Shown here: in pieces, positions 46,651 to 56,815 of the stretch
Numbering within the stretch: position 1 is the first letter of the stretch
Layout of the letters: every line of letters starts with the position of its first letter
DNA from: Pseudoalteromonas luteoviolacea B = ATCC 29581
GTDB lineage: Bacteria; Pseudomonadota; Gammaproteobacteria; Enterobacterales; Alteromonadaceae
Assembly (NCBI GenBank): GCA_000333235.1
Contig: CAPN01000034.1
Coordinates: 1 to 64,000, forward strand
DNA: 64,000 nucleotides
Direction of reading: 5' to 3'
The notes under the pieces: generated by a model
Database searches by the model: none
What the model was told of the DNA's origin: nothing
What the model saw: the letters and a program-made list of their open reading frames with translations, nothing else
Program-made: the position numbers and the translations under genes

Positions 46651-48885
46651 TTACATTGAACTGTATTTTTCACGCAGTTGCTGGCGAACAAATTCAGCAA
46701 CCGTGTTAAAAATGAAAGTGAATAAAAACAAAACAAAGGCGGCCAGAAATAGAATTCGATAGTGCGAACTGCCTACTTCCGACTCTGGCATTTCAACCGC
46801 TATATTCGCGGCAAGAGTACGCATCCCTTGGAATATGCTCCAATCCATTATCGGTGTATTACCCGTCGCCATTAGTACAATCATCGTTTCACCAACCGCA
46901 CGACCTAGTCCCATCATAACTGCGGAGAAAATACCAGGACTAGCGGTTAAGAGTACTACTCGAACAAGTGTTTGCCACTGAGTTGCACCAAGTGCAAGTG
47001 AGCCATTTGATAAGTGTTTTGGCACACTAAATACCGCATCTTCCGCAATTGAGAAAATAGTCGGGATAACAGCAAACCCCATTGCAATGCCAACTACCAA
47101 CGAGTTACGTTGATCGAAGGTTAAGCCAAGTTCATTCGTTAAATATTTACGCACATTACCATCAAAGAACCACAGCTCTAAGACCTCACTCATCGAAAAT
47201 GAAATCCAACCGATGAATAACACCACAGGAATTAACAAAATCGCATGAGAGCCCTCAGGCACACTATGGCGGAAATTCTCTGGCAATTTTGTCCATGCAA
47301 GTGCTGCAACCAAAATACCGAGAGGAAGTAATAGTAAAATCGCAATAATTGCTGGCAGGTGCTCTTCGATCAAGGGTGCAAGCCAAAGACCAGCAAGAAA
47401 ACCAAGAATTACTGTTGGTAACGCTTCCATAATTTCTACAGTCGGTTTAACAACTCGACGCAGTTCACTCGACATAAAATAGGCCGTATAAATCGCCGCA
47501 GCCAAAGCAATTGGCACAGCAAACAACATGGCATACATTGCCGCCTTGATCGTCCCAAACGAAATCGGCACTAGAGAAAATTTAGATTCAAAGTCATCAC
47601 TCGCAGACGTTGATTGCCATACATAATCTGGCTCTGGATAACCTTCATACCATACTTCTTGCCAAAGCGCTGACCAGGTAACCTCTGGGTGTTCATTGTG
47701 AATGTCGATGAGCATTAATTTATCGTCAGCTAGCACCACTGCAGCATTCGCTCTTGGTGAAATAGCAAATTTGGCAATCGCACCTTCACTGATTTTACCT
47801 TTCCACAGGGTTGCTTCACTCGTTGTGTAAAACACCCCTAAGTCACCTTGATTCGTCGTGGTAAAGAACGAACGACGATAATATTCACTGTGCAAGCTCA
47901 TCGTTGATTTTTTCGTTCCCTCAAAAGCGCGGATCTTAGTAAACAAACGCCCTTCCGAAGTATTCACTTCAAACCACTGTGATACCTCGCCATTATCATT
48001 AGCGAGCATTAACGAGTTTGCACCTGCCAATAAGTTCATTGCAGTTAAATTCGCATTTTCCTCGTTCGCCGCTAGAACCTGGATCTGTTCGATCTCTGTT
48101 ACATCGCGCGTATCGAAGATATAAATCTGATTGGCTGAACGAACAAAGGTACGGCTACTGTCTGGAGAAATCAGTAATTCATCGACACGTCCATCTACTT
48201 CTAATTCGACACGCTCAGATAACCATTCTACCTCGCCCGTAAACATGTTTTCTTCTTTAAAGAATGCACTAAATAGCACTCGCTTATCGGCGGTTAACGC
48301 AACGACAGATGTCTTTTCATCTGTATGAGCAAACGTAAACTTAGCAATTGCTTTGCTTTGTTCATCCACGACGAGTTGCTGCGCATCAAGAGGGTATCGA
48401 ACTGTGGGGGTTAATAGTCGTTTATTATTTGGAAACGTCACCAAAAAGCTTGGTTTCACTAACTGAACCTGTCCATTATCTAGGCCATAAGCATACAACC
48501 CGACGTGAGGTGCTGATTGTGCGAAGCTAGTGACTTGACCATCCAGCGTAGTTTGAACTTGTTCAAGGTGTTGACCAACAGTATTGCCAGACACTTGATA
48601 AAAATCCACAACACCGTCTTTAGACAGCAAATAAGCCACCTCGGTCTGTTCTTCAACACCGATGCCTACGTATTTAGTTGCATCAGTTAACTCGACCTCT
48701 GCTCGTTTCTCAACGCGTACCGATTCAAAAATAGGTTGAACAACATAGAGCAAGTAGAAAAAGATTAACAGTAAAGCTACCAAGACCATGACACCACCGG
48801 CGGAGATCCCGAATTGTGCTAAACGGTCTTTAATGAGGCGGCTTCTATCCGTTGTAAATGACGGTTTGTGCGCACTGGAAGTCAT
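46651..48885 (-). CDS. pstC: Phosphate ABC transporter permease PstC, extended form
   Basis: ATG 48885 gives 744 residues, over twice the E. coli size (319). One membrane helix near residues 35-55 is followed by about 380 periplasmic residues, mostly beta strands with repeating patterns, possibly a propeller-like domain. Six membrane helices follow. The permease core has PTVEIMEALPTVILGFLAGLW and the coupling loop LSNGSLALGATQWQTLVRVV. It is the first gene of pstCAB-phoU, behind a Pho box. No pstS is adjacent. Confidence 0.92.
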   Translation of the reverse strand: MTSSAHKPSFTTDRSRLIKDRLAQFGISAGGVMVLVALLLIFFYLLYVVQPIFESVRVEKRAEVELTDATKYVGIGVEEQTEVAYLLSKDGVVDFYQVSGNTVGQHLEQVQTTLDGQVTSFAQSAPHVGLYAYGLDNGQVQLVKPSFLVTFPNNKRLLTPTVRYPLDAQQLVVDEQSKAIAKFTFAHTDEKTSVVALTADKRVLFSAFFKEENMFTGEVEWLSERVELEVDGRVDELLISPDSSRTFVRSANQIYIFDTRDVTEIEQIQVLAANEENANLTAMNLLAGANSLMLANDNGEVSQWFEVNTSEGRLFTKIRAFEGTKKSTMSLHSEYYRRSFFTTTNQGDLGVFYTTSEATLWKGKISEGAIAKFAISPRANAAVVLADDKLMLIDIHNEHPEVTWSALWQEVWYEGYPEPDYVWQSTSASDDFESKFSLVPISFGTIKAAMYAMLFAVPIALAAAIYTAYFMSSELRRVVKPTVEIMEALPTVILGFLAGLWLAPLIEEHLPAIIAILLLLPLGILVAALAWTKLPENFRHSVPEGSHAILLIPVVLFIGWISFSMSEVLELWFFDGNVRKYLTNELGLTFDQRNSLVVGIAMGFAVIPTIFSIAEDAVFSVPKHLSNGSLALGATQWQTLVRVVLLTASPGIFSAVMMGLGRAVGETMIVLMATGNTPIMDWSIFQGMRTLAANIAVEMPESEVGSSHYRILFLAAFVLFLFTFIFNTVAEFVRQQLREKYSSM

Positions 48886-48933
48886 CAAAACACCCTACAT
48901 TAAGATAATTGCGGCAAATTATATTTCACCAAG

Positions 48934-48951
48934 ATGACAGTTATGTTACAG
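48934..48951 (-). promoter_or_regulatory. Pho box upstream of pstC
   Basis: On the minus strand the sequence CTGTAACATAACTGTCAT closely fits the PhoB box (CTGTCATAAAACTGTCAT). It lies 48 bp ahead of the pstC ATG. Phosphate-limited induction of pstCAB-phoU by PhoB is expected. Confidence 0.75.
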
Positions 48952-49151
48952 AGACCGCAAAATACACAATTTTAAAGGGCCCAAAAGACATAATTTAGGT
49001 CATAATTCGCACCCATTTTAGGAAAGTTTTTTCTCGAAAGAGTGGTGATTTGAGTGGACAAACCTCATTCAAGTGCTAATACTAAAAGAGCGCTAAGACA
49101 TTAACGTTTCGGCCAACTCATCAAGGCCCACAATAATAAGAGACATGCATC

Positions 49152-49661
49152 ATGAAGCAGTTAGTAATCACTATCATAGGTAAGGACCGACCAGGACTCG
49201 TTGAAGAAATTTCAACCACGGTGCTTAATCATCACGGCAATTGGCTGACGAGTAACCTAAGTTATTTGGCTGGGCATTTCGCAGGCATCGTACAGTTAGA
49301 AGTAGCGGAAGAACATTTACAAGCACTACAAGGTGCGTTGTCGACTTTACCGGGTTTAGATATTCGCATTGAATGCGGTGATAAAGATCTTGAAGGTCAA
49401 GCCGAGCCAGAAAAGTTGAATCTCATTATCACTGGAAACGATCGCCCAGGGATCGTAAGAGAACTTGCCGCGGTGATTCGTCACAAAGGCGCAAACATTA
49501 CCCAACTTAGTTCAAAACAACGCAGTGCACCTAACTGGGGAGTACCAATTTTTAGTGCAATGGCAACTGTAACCTTGCCTGCAGGAATGAATAAAGATGC
49601 TGTTATTGATGCATTGGAAAACATTACCGCCGATCTGATTGTCGACGTAGAAGAGGCTTAA
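49152..49661 (+). CDS. GcvR-like ACT domain protein
   Basis: The 169-residue protein consists of two ACT domains, with IIGKDRPGLVEEISTTVL and ITGNDRPGIVRELAAVI as the two ligand-binding loops. E. coli GcvR (glycine cleavage repressor partner of GcvA) has this architecture. No gcv genes are nearby, so the role is by family only. It is divergent from pstC and 94 bp ahead of ppk1. Confidence 0.85.
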   Translation: MKQLVITIIGKDRPGLVEEISTTVLNHHGNWLTSNLSYLAGHFAGIVQLEVAEEHLQALQGALSTLPGLDIRIECGDKDLEGQAEPEKLNLIITGNDRPGIVRELAAVIRHKGANITQLSSKQRSAPNWGVPIFSAMATVTLPAGMNKDAVIDALENITADLIVDVEEA

Positions 49662-49703
49662 CAGGCAATTTCCCTCACCGTGACAAGCCTAGCCTAATTA
49701 CGC

Positions 49704-49721
49704 TTGTCACAAAAGCGTCAC
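49704..49721 (+). promoter_or_regulatory. Candidate Pho box upstream of ppk1
   Basis: TTGTCACAAAAGCGTCAC matches the Pho box consensus at about 13 of 18 positions, with both GTCA cores in register. It is 34-46 bp before the possible ppk1 starts. Confidence 0.45.
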
Positions 49722-49755
49722 ATGATGTGCTTAGTATATTTTTGCCTGCAGTATC

Positions 49756-51846
49756 ATGGACAGAATTATGAACGCGTCAAGTCACATTACACCCGTATTA
49801 CCTTATTTCCCTAAAGAACTCAGTTGGTTGTCGTTCAATGAACGCGTTTTACAAGAAGCCAAAGATGTGAATAACCCGATTATTGAACGAATTCGATTTC
49901 TCGGGATCTTTTCCAACAATCTAGATGAATTTTTCCGAGTGCGCGTTGCCGATGTAAGGCGTCGTATCTTATTAAATAATTTACCAGATACCAACTTTGA
50001 TGAAGCTGAAGAGTTGATGTCTTCTATTCAAAGTAAAGTGCTAGAACTTGGTAAGAAATTCAATCACATTTACCAACAAATTTTAAAAGACCTTGATACG
50101 CACAACATTCATTTAGTCCAACCTGAGGAGCTCTCGGAATTCCATTTAAATTGGCTTAAACGCTATTTTCAAGATGACGTGCTCCAACATATGGCGCCAA
50201 TGCTATTAACTGAGAATATTGACTATTCTGATAACATCAACGACACCATGACCTATCTTTTTGTCGAAATGATCAGTCAAAAAAGCCATTATGCGTTTTT
50301 AGAGATCCCAACCAATCGCTTAAATCGTTTTATTTTATTACCACCAGAGAAAACACGCCGTCATAAAACCATTGTGTTACTCGATGATGTGATCCGTTAT
50401 TTCCTTGCAGATATTTTTAACAGTTTTTTCGAATTTACCAGTATTGAAGGCTATTCAATTAAAGTAACTCGAGATGCTGAGTACAACTTAGACGATGAAA
50501 TAGAAGAAGGTCTGCTCGATAAAATGTCGAAAGGTCTCAAACAGCGACTTTATGCAGAGCCAGTTCGCCTCGTATACGAACAAAGCATGCCTGAAGAAAT
50601 TCAAAAGGTAATGCGCAAGCGTCTCGGGATCACAGCCCATGATGCATTGATCCCCGGCGGACGTTATCGAAACTTTCGTGACTTTATCAGTTTCCCCAAT
50701 GTCGGGCGCGGCTATTTAGAAAACCAACCACTGCCACTTTTGAAGTCGCGCGCATTTGCACTGCACCCGAGTGTTTTTAAGTGCATTAGTGAACAAGATA
50801 TTATGCTCTATTACCCCTACCACACATTTAATCATATGCTAGAGTTTGTTCGCCAAGCCGCCTTTGACCCTGACGTAACGCAAATTAAGATAAATATCTA
50901 CCGAGTAGCAGCGAAATCTCGACTCATTTCGTCACTGATTAATGCAGCGAAAAACGGTAAAAAAGTCACCGTAATGGTTGAGTTAAAAGCCCGTTTCGAC
51001 GAGCAAAACAATATTGAGTGGGCCAAAACATTAAGCGAAGCTGGCGTAAAGGTTTTGATGGGGATCCAAGCACTTAAAGTCCATAGCAAATTATGCGTCG
51101 TGCATCGCAAAGAAAAAGGGCAAATAGTTAAGTATGCACACATTGGGACAGGTAACTTTAACGAGAAAACCGCGACGATTTACACAGATTTTAGCTTATT
51201 CACAAAACATGAAGCGATAACGGAAGAATGTGATATTGTGTTTCGCTTTATTGAAAGTAGCTACAGACAATATCACTTTAATCATTTACTGGTTTCACCT
51301 ATCAATGCTCGCGAGCAAATCTATCACCTTATTCGCAATGAAATTAAAGCCGCAAAATCTGGAAAAAGTGCGAAAATAACAATAAAAATCAATAACCTTG
51401 TCGATAAAGATCTTATTGATAAACTCTATCTTGCTAGCCAATCAGGCGTAAAAATACGCATTGTGTTACGTGGCATGTGCTCGCTCGTTCCCGATATACC
51501 AAACATAAGTGAGAACATTAAAATTATCAGTATTGTCGATCGATTTTTAGAACATCCACGAGTCATGATCTTTCACAACGAAGGTGACCCTAAAGTCTAT
51601 ATTTCATCTGCCGATTGGATGACTAGAAATTTAGATCATCGCGTAGAGGTCGCAACACCCATTCTCGATCCAAAAATTAAACAGCTGCTAATTGATATTG
51701 TTGAACTACATTTTAAAGACAGAACAAAAGCGCGTATCATTGATGCAGAACAGAAGAATGCTTACGTTCGCCGCGGGAATAACAAAAAGATCCGATCTCA
51801 ACTCGCGATTTACGATTTGCTCAAAAAATGGGAGACACCTCAGTAA
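49756..51846 (+). CDS. ppk1: Polyphosphate kinase 1
   Basis: The 696-residue protein has the ppk1 N-terminal block FPKELSWLSFNERVLQEAKD, FLGIFSNNLDEFFRVRVADV, and the catalytic PLD-like domains with KVHSKLCVVHRK and DHRVEVATPI, the two active histidines. It makes polyphosphate from ATP. The first ATG (49756) has no clear ribosome site; ATG 49768 has GGACAG upstream and may be the real start, giving 692 residues. ppx follows without a gap, and a Pho-box-like site precedes it. Confidence 0.96.
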   Translation: MDRIMNASSHITPVLPYFPKELSWLSFNERVLQEAKDVNNPIIERIRFLGIFSNNLDEFFRVRVADVRRRILLNNLPDTNFDEAEELMSSIQSKVLELGKKFNHIYQQILKDLDTHNIHLVQPEELSEFHLNWLKRYFQDDVLQHMAPMLLTENIDYSDNINDTMTYLFVEMISQKSHYAFLEIPTNRLNRFILLPPEKTRRHKTIVLLDDVIRYFLADIFNSFFEFTSIEGYSIKVTRDAEYNLDDEIEEGLLDKMSKGLKQRLYAEPVRLVYEQSMPEEIQKVMRKRLGITAHDALIPGGRYRNFRDFISFPNVGRGYLENQPLPLLKSRAFALHPSVFKCISEQDIMLYYPYHTFNHMLEFVRQAAFDPDVTQIKINIYRVAAKSRLISSLINAAKNGKKVTVMVELKARFDEQNNIEWAKTLSEAGVKVLMGIQALKVHSKLCVVHRKEKGQIVKYAHIGTGNFNEKTATIYTDFSLFTKHEAITEECDIVFRFIESSYRQYHFNHLLVSPINAREQIYHLIRNEIKAAKSGKSAKITIKINNLVDKDLIDKLYLASQSGVKIRIVLRGMCSLVPDIPNISENIKIISIVDRFLEHPRVMIFHNEGDPKVYISSADWMTRNLDHRVEVATPILDPKIKQLLIDIVELHFKDRTKARIIDAEQKNAYVRRGNNKKIRSQLAIYDLLKKWETPQ

Positions 51847-53331
51847 ATGATCGAATATCCAGCCATTGCGGCCGTCGACTTAGGCTCTAACAGTTTCCAT
51901 TTAGTTGTTGCACGTGAAGTGGATGGTCAATTACAGCTTTTACATCGAGAAAAGCAACGTGTGTATCTTGCGGTGGGACTGGATGATGAAGATAACTTAG
52001 CACTCGATGCCATCGAACGAGCGATAGCAGTGTTGCAACAATTTGCTACCACCTTAAATGGCTTTCCACCTGAAAATGTCAAAGTTGTTGCCACTTATAC
52101 TTTGCGAAAAACAAAAAACATCCAACAATTCTTACGATTCGCGAATAAAGTCTTTCCATACCAAATTGAAGTAATTTCTGGACAAGAAGAAGCTCGCCTA
52201 ATTTATCAAGGCGTCGCACGCAATCTACACGATGACCATCATCGCTTAGTCGTTGATATTGGAGGTGGCAGTACCGAACTAATTATTGGTAAACATCAAC
52301 AGCATAAACTGCTTTCCAGTCGTAATTGCGGCTGCGTAACCTCAACATTGCGTTATTTCAAAGAAAACAAACTGTCAGAAAAACGCTTTCAAAAAGCAAT
52401 CATTGCTGCAGAACAAGAACTAGAGAGCATCGCTGTAAAATACATGCAACAAGGCTGGCAAATTTGCTACGGCACATCGGGTACCATAAAGGCAATTAGT
52501 TCAATCTGCCAAGCTAATTGGGACGATGAACGTATTACACTTGAGCGGCTTGTAAAAATTAAAAGCGATCTTATTGCAGCTAAAGACTTGAGCCTCGCAG
52601 AGATTAAAGGAATTGCTCCAGAAAGATTGGCGTCATTACCGGGTGGCCTTTGTGTTTTGATCGCTGTGTTTAACCAATTGCACCTAAGCGAAATGCATTA
52701 CTGTGACTTTGCTCTAAGAGAAGGGCTTCTTCATGATATGCAACAGTCATATCACGATGTGGACATTCGCGCGAATACTATCACATCACTCAGTGAACGT
52801 TATGTGGTTGATACGCAGCATGCGCTAAATATTTGTAACACATTAAGCACGCTTTTTGAGCAAGTGAGCCCAGATTGGGAGTTAACAAAAAACGATCTTA
52901 AATTGGTGAAATGGGCAGCTCAGTTGCACGAGATTGGCCTTTCAATCAATTCATCTGCATTACACAAGCACAGTGCTTATATCGTCAGCAACACGCAACT
53001 ACCTGGCTTTACACAAGAACAACAGCTTTTACTAAGTACCCTTATTCGCTTTTACCGAAAAAAAATAAAGTTAAGTGATATTCCAATGTTTATGAACATC
53101 AGCCAACAGCACTTTTTCAAAGTGCTGATGTTATTGCGTTTAAGTATTTTATTTAATCAAAAACGCCAAGTAGACACTTGTCCATCTGTCATGCTCGAAA
53201 CGACAGAAACCGGACTTCATATTCACTTTAAGGATGAAACTTGGCTCGAACAATCTTCGTTACTTGCAGCCGATTTAGAGAGCGAAGCAACTTATTGGCA
53301 ATCTGCGGATTTGTCTTTAAAATTTGGATAA
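51847..53331 (+). CDS. ppx: Exopolyphosphatase / guanosine pentaphosphatase
   Basis: The 494-residue protein begins with AAVDLGSNSFHLVVAREVDG, then SGQEEARLIYQGVA, VVDIGGGSTELIIG and FALREGLLHDM, the motifs of Ppx/GppA enzymes. It breaks down polyphosphate or pppGpp. Its ATG abuts the ppk1 stop (TAAATG), and GGGAG in the ppk1 3' end can serve as ribosome site. The adjacent ppk1 favours Ppx over GppA. Confidence 0.94.
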   Translation: MIEYPAIAAVDLGSNSFHLVVAREVDGQLQLLHREKQRVYLAVGLDDEDNLALDAIERAIAVLQQFATTLNGFPPENVKVVATYTLRKTKNIQQFLRFANKVFPYQIEVISGQEEARLIYQGVARNLHDDHHRLVVDIGGGSTELIIGKHQQHKLLSSRNCGCVTSTLRYFKENKLSEKRFQKAIIAAEQELESIAVKYMQQGWQICYGTSGTIKAISSICQANWDDERITLERLVKIKSDLIAAKDLSLAEIKGIAPERLASLPGGLCVLIAVFNQLHLSEMHYCDFALREGLLHDMQQSYHDVDIRANTITSLSERYVVDTQHALNICNTLSTLFEQVSPDWELTKNDLKLVKWAAQLHEIGLSINSSALHKHSAYIVSNTQLPGFTQEQQLLLSTLIRFYRKKIKLSDIPMFMNISQQHFFKVLMLLRLSILFNQKRQVDTCPSVMLETTETGLHIHFKDETWLEQSSLLAADLESEATYWQSADLSLKFG

Positions 53332-53399
53332 TAATTAAATGATATAAACCCACCCTCAAGTAGAGTGAGTGCATTGTGGTATAAAGCGAGTTTTGTGTC

Positions 53400-54674
53400 T
53401 TAGCTCACTTCATTTACTACGGCAAAAATGTCATCTGCGTATTGTCGTGCTTTCAATGCCATATCATATAACGCGTGGATCGGTGTTGCAGGGCGTATCG
53501 CTAGTAGAATGTTTTCCGCTTCCCGCCAGTCATTACGTTCAACTGCCAACGACAATTGCAACGCACCACCAAACATTCCTTGATACGAAAGTAAGGCACT
53601 TGATAATGTCGAATCAAGCGAAAACTCAGCCACTATGGCAGCCAGTTCAATTTCTAAAATCGAATCAAGTATTGACATTAAACCAATTAAATAACCTTGT
53701 TCAGCCATTTCTGGCCCACCAGGAAAGAGAAATTGCTCTAAGAAATTAGCTCTTGCTAAGCCCATTTTTGTTAACTCAGTCGGCTTATCAATACCTAACT
53801 CACTTAATGCTAAAACACGCACAAATTGACGAATTGCATCTTCGCCAAGATACACAACCGCTTGAGAAATCGATTTCATTTCAATGCGTTCTTCACCCGA
53901 TCGTGCATTTGCAAGTTTCAGCACGCGAGCAGTCAAGCTGATGTCTTTAGCGACCATGCTTTGCACTTCTTTGAAGCAAATATTCGCTTTGGCCGTACTG
54001 CGTAATAATTCAAATACGATCATTTTTGACGGTTCAATGTTACCATGGTTCATCATCTCTGGACGTGCAAAGAAATAACCTTGAAACAAATCACAACCCG
54101 CTTTTTTCAAGTATTCGAACGTTTCCATATCTTCGATACGTTCAACGATGATTTTTGCATCCGGGAACTGACGCTTTAACTTCTTAACCATCATACTGGT
54201 TTTAATGATCGGATCTTGTACTTCTAATTTGATAAAGTGCATTAACGGCAACAACGGCGCCCATTTTTCATCACCATCATAATCATCGAGCGCGAACTTA
54301 TACCCTTGTTTTCGCAATTTAGTCACCGTTTGCACCAAAGAAACGATGTTTTGCGAACGTTCAACAATTTCGACCACTAGATTTTCAGGCTTTAATAACC
54401 TAGGTAATTCATCAAGTAAGGATTCATCAGACAAATTAATAAAAGCACGATGTCCTGCAGCAAGACGTTCTACACCGATGAACATTAAGGAATTAAAAAA
54501 CAATCGACCTGTCGCTTGGGCATCACTTAACCCAACCGGAAATGCATTGTTGTGAGAATCTCGATATAACAATTCATAAGCAAACACATTTTGAGTTTCA
54601 TCTAAAATGGATTGTCGTGCAATGTATTGCACAGTTGAGTTTTTCACTACTGATTCTACACCACTCATTAACAT
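53400..54674 (-). CDS. EAL-HDOD signalling protein (YuxH/CdgJ type)
   Basis: The 424-residue protein has an N-terminal EAL domain with YIARQSILDETQNVFAYELL (the ExLxR motif reads ELLYR), FALDDYDGD and an FF(Y)ARPE end, followed by a C-terminal HDOD domain from about 215 on (MVAKDISLTARVLKLAN). In such proteins the EAL part is often inactive. Here the DD motif lacks the usual following FGTG, so c-di-GMP hydrolysis is doubtful. CdgJ-like proteins affect motility and biofilm. It is convergent with ppx. Confidence 0.87.
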   Translation of the reverse strand: MLMSGVESVVKNSTVQYIARQSILDETQNVFAYELLYRDSHNNAFPVGLSDAQATGRLFFNSLMFIGVERLAAGHRAFINLSDESLLDELPRLLKPENLVVEIVERSQNIVSLVQTVTKLRKQGYKFALDDYDGDEKWAPLLPLMHFIKLEVQDPIIKTSMMVKKLKRQFPDAKIIVERIEDMETFEYLKKAGCDLFQGYFFARPEMMNHGNIEPSKMIVFELLRSTAKANICFKEVQSMVAKDISLTARVLKLANARSGEERIEMKSISQAVVYLGEDAIRQFVRVLALSELGIDKPTELTKMGLARANFLEQFLFPGGPEMAEQGYLIGLMSILDSILEIELAAIVAEFSLDSTLSSALLSYQGMFGGALQLSLAVERNDWREAENILLAIRPATPIHALYDMALKARQYADDIFAVVNEVS

Positions 54675-54967
54675 TCATTTCCTACTGTGACAAATCAGAT
54701 TAACCTACTCATTAGAGCATACGGCAACTCACTATTGTCAGCAAACCAAAATAACAGAAAATAAAAACTTACCTAATAAAGGAATTCCAGCCACGTTCAA
54801 AATCGGTGTATGAACTGACTAAAATAACGACGAGAAAGAGTCAAGAAATTAGACTTTATCTCACTCGATTTCCCTTTTGACCCAATAGTGTGTAATTTAT
54901 TTTGAATGCGTTCCGATTTTGAATAAGCGAATTAAGTATTTTTATTATCATCAGCTATTCTCAAACC

Positions 54968-55732
54968 ATGCGACTCCTTTTTATTATATGTCTATCTCTG
55001 ATTAGTTGGACAAGCGCAATTGCGGCGACACCGTCTCCTTTAGCTGCCTCAAAACTTACTTATAGTTTAAGCGGCTCGGGAAACTATTATCCTTATTACA
55101 CACATAACACTAGTAAGCCAGGTATTTTGCCAGAGATGATCAGTGCGATTTTAAAAGAAGCAGGAATCTCAGGGCAAAACATCGAGTTACCTGCCAAGCG
55201 CACGAATTACTATCTCCAAACCGAGCAAATTGATTTTGACGTTATTAGCCCAAGTTGGCTTTCCGAATCAGAGCTTGGCAATGAAAAATTTGTCTATTCT
55301 CACCCTATTTTAGAAATTAAAGAGTTTATCGTTATAAGACAAGGGTTTCAGTATATCGACCACATACACCGTAAAAAACGACCCGTGGGAACGGTTCGAG
55401 GTTACTATTATCATGACGACAATGAATTTGAACGTTTAGATTTCAATTCAGAAAAAGAATTGCTTCAGGCTTTAGAGATGCAAAGAATCGACAGCATCAT
55501 CGTAGGTGATTTGCCCGCATTATATTGGGGTAAGAAACTAGACATTGCTTTTTCGTTTGCAGCCACACATTCAGTCGGTCACCTCCACCTACGATTATTA
55601 GCTAAACATCAGCCTTTGCTTGATAAATTAAACCAAGCCATCAGCAAACTAAGAGAGGAAGGTCGCTTTACTCAGATTGAGCAAAGCTACATGGAAAGCT
55701 TGCACGATCTTCCCCATGATCCGGAACGCTGA
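54968..55732 (+). CDS. Periplasmic solute-binding-like protein (SBP family 3)
   Basis: The 254-residue protein has a signal peptide ending in SAIAATPS. The mature part contains GILPEMISAILKEAGI, the FDVISPSWL strand, a DSIIVGDLPALYWG segment and a C-terminal LNQAISKLREEGRFTQIEQSYM helix, consistent with the type II periplasmic binding fold. No transporter genes adjoin, so it is an orphan, perhaps a sensor partner. It resembles in type the gene at 25771-26580. Ligand unknown. Confidence 0.78.
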   Translation: MRLLFIICLSLISWTSAIAATPSPLAASKLTYSLSGSGNYYPYYTHNTSKPGILPEMISAILKEAGISGQNIELPAKRTNYYLQTEQIDFDVISPSWLSESELGNEKFVYSHPILEIKEFIVIRQGFQYIDHIHRKKRPVGTVRGYYYHDDNEFERLDFNSEKELLQALEMQRIDSIIVGDLPALYWGKKLDIAFSFAATHSVGHLHLRLLAKHQPLLDKLNQAISKLREEGRFTQIEQSYMESLHDLPHDPER

Positions 55733-55780
55733 CCTTAATATTTTCATTAAATCAATATGTTCTGACTCACTGTCTCAAGC

Positions 55781-56617
55781 TTACTCACTCACAAGCACTT
55801 CGGCGCGATAAAAACCATCTGAGGCACTTAACTTGGTGACTAATTCAGGTAAAACAGACTGCATTGTATTAAACAACGTCCATGGCGGGTTAATCACTAT
55901 CATACCTGATGACGTCATTCCTCGTTCTTCTGTATCGGCAGAGGTGGCAAGCTCATAAAGGTGGATATTTCGTATGCCTGACGCTGTCAACTGCGCCTCC
56001 ATTAAGTTGATTCTGTCTCTATCAACTACGGGATACCAAATCATGTAAGTCGCACTAGCAAACTTTTTATGCGCCTTGATAATCGATTGTATTGCACTCT
56101 CATAATCTTGCTTGATTTCATAAGGAGGATCCATTAACACTACTGCTCGGCGGCTTTGTGGTGGTAACAAACCTAATAGTCCTTTAAAGCCATCTTCAGC
56201 TCTTACGCGAAGTGATTTTTTGTGCTCAGTATTGCGCTGTAATAGCGCCAAATCTTGAGGATGTAATTCAAAAAACCAACCTTTATCTTCACGTCGCAAG
56301 AAGGTTTCTGCCACTTTCGGCGAGCCGGGATAAAACGCCAATTTGTTTTTATTAAATGATTTCACTAACTGTACATAACGCTGCAATGCACCGTGCTCAA
56401 GTTGAGCATCCCAAAGCTTTCCAATCCCTTGTTTATATTCAAGCGTTTTTTGCGCATCCGCATTAGATAATTCAAAAAGACCCGCGCCAGAGTGCGTATC
56501 AATGTAATCAAACGGTTTATCTTTTTGGATCATATATTCAAGGACTTCAGCAAGAACAAGATGCTTTATGACATCAGCTGGGTTGCCTGCATGAAACGAA
56601 TGACGATAACTGAGCAT
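55781..56617 (-). CDS. rlmJ: 23S rRNA (adenine(2030)-N6)-methyltransferase RlmJ
   Basis: The 278-residue protein begins MLSYRHSFHAGNPADVIKHL, the fixed start of the family. It has the SAM site YIDTHSGAGLFEL and the catalytic VLMDPPYEI motif of N6-adenine methyltransferases. It methylates A2030 of 23S rRNA. Length is typical and the start needs no adjustment. Confidence 0.96.
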   Translation of the reverse strand: MLSYRHSFHAGNPADVIKHLVLAEVLEYMIQKDKPFDYIDTHSGAGLFELSNADAQKTLEYKQGIGKLWDAQLEHGALQRYVQLVKSFNKNKLAFYPGSPKVAETFLRREDKGWFFELHPQDLALLQRNTEHKKSLRVRAEDGFKGLLGLLPPQSRRAVVLMDPPYEIKQDYESAIQSIIKAHKKFASATYMIWYPVVDRDRINLMEAQLTASGIRNIHLYELATSADTEERGMTSSGMIVINPPWTLFNTMQSVLPELVTKLSASDGFYRAEVLVSE

Positions 56618-56815
56618 AAGCCCCTCACAAAATAGGTATTCGAGACGTTTACTTTTTCACCAGTCGGTGAACAAAAAATGAATGTAAACTTGTGTTATCG
56701 GCATTATCTATGAAATCTTGATAAAAATCAGTACAAAGTAGCGTAAATACTGGCATTGAATGGCACTTTGCATTACATTGGCGGCACCAATCAAAGCAAT
56801 TTAGAGCGCATTTTT

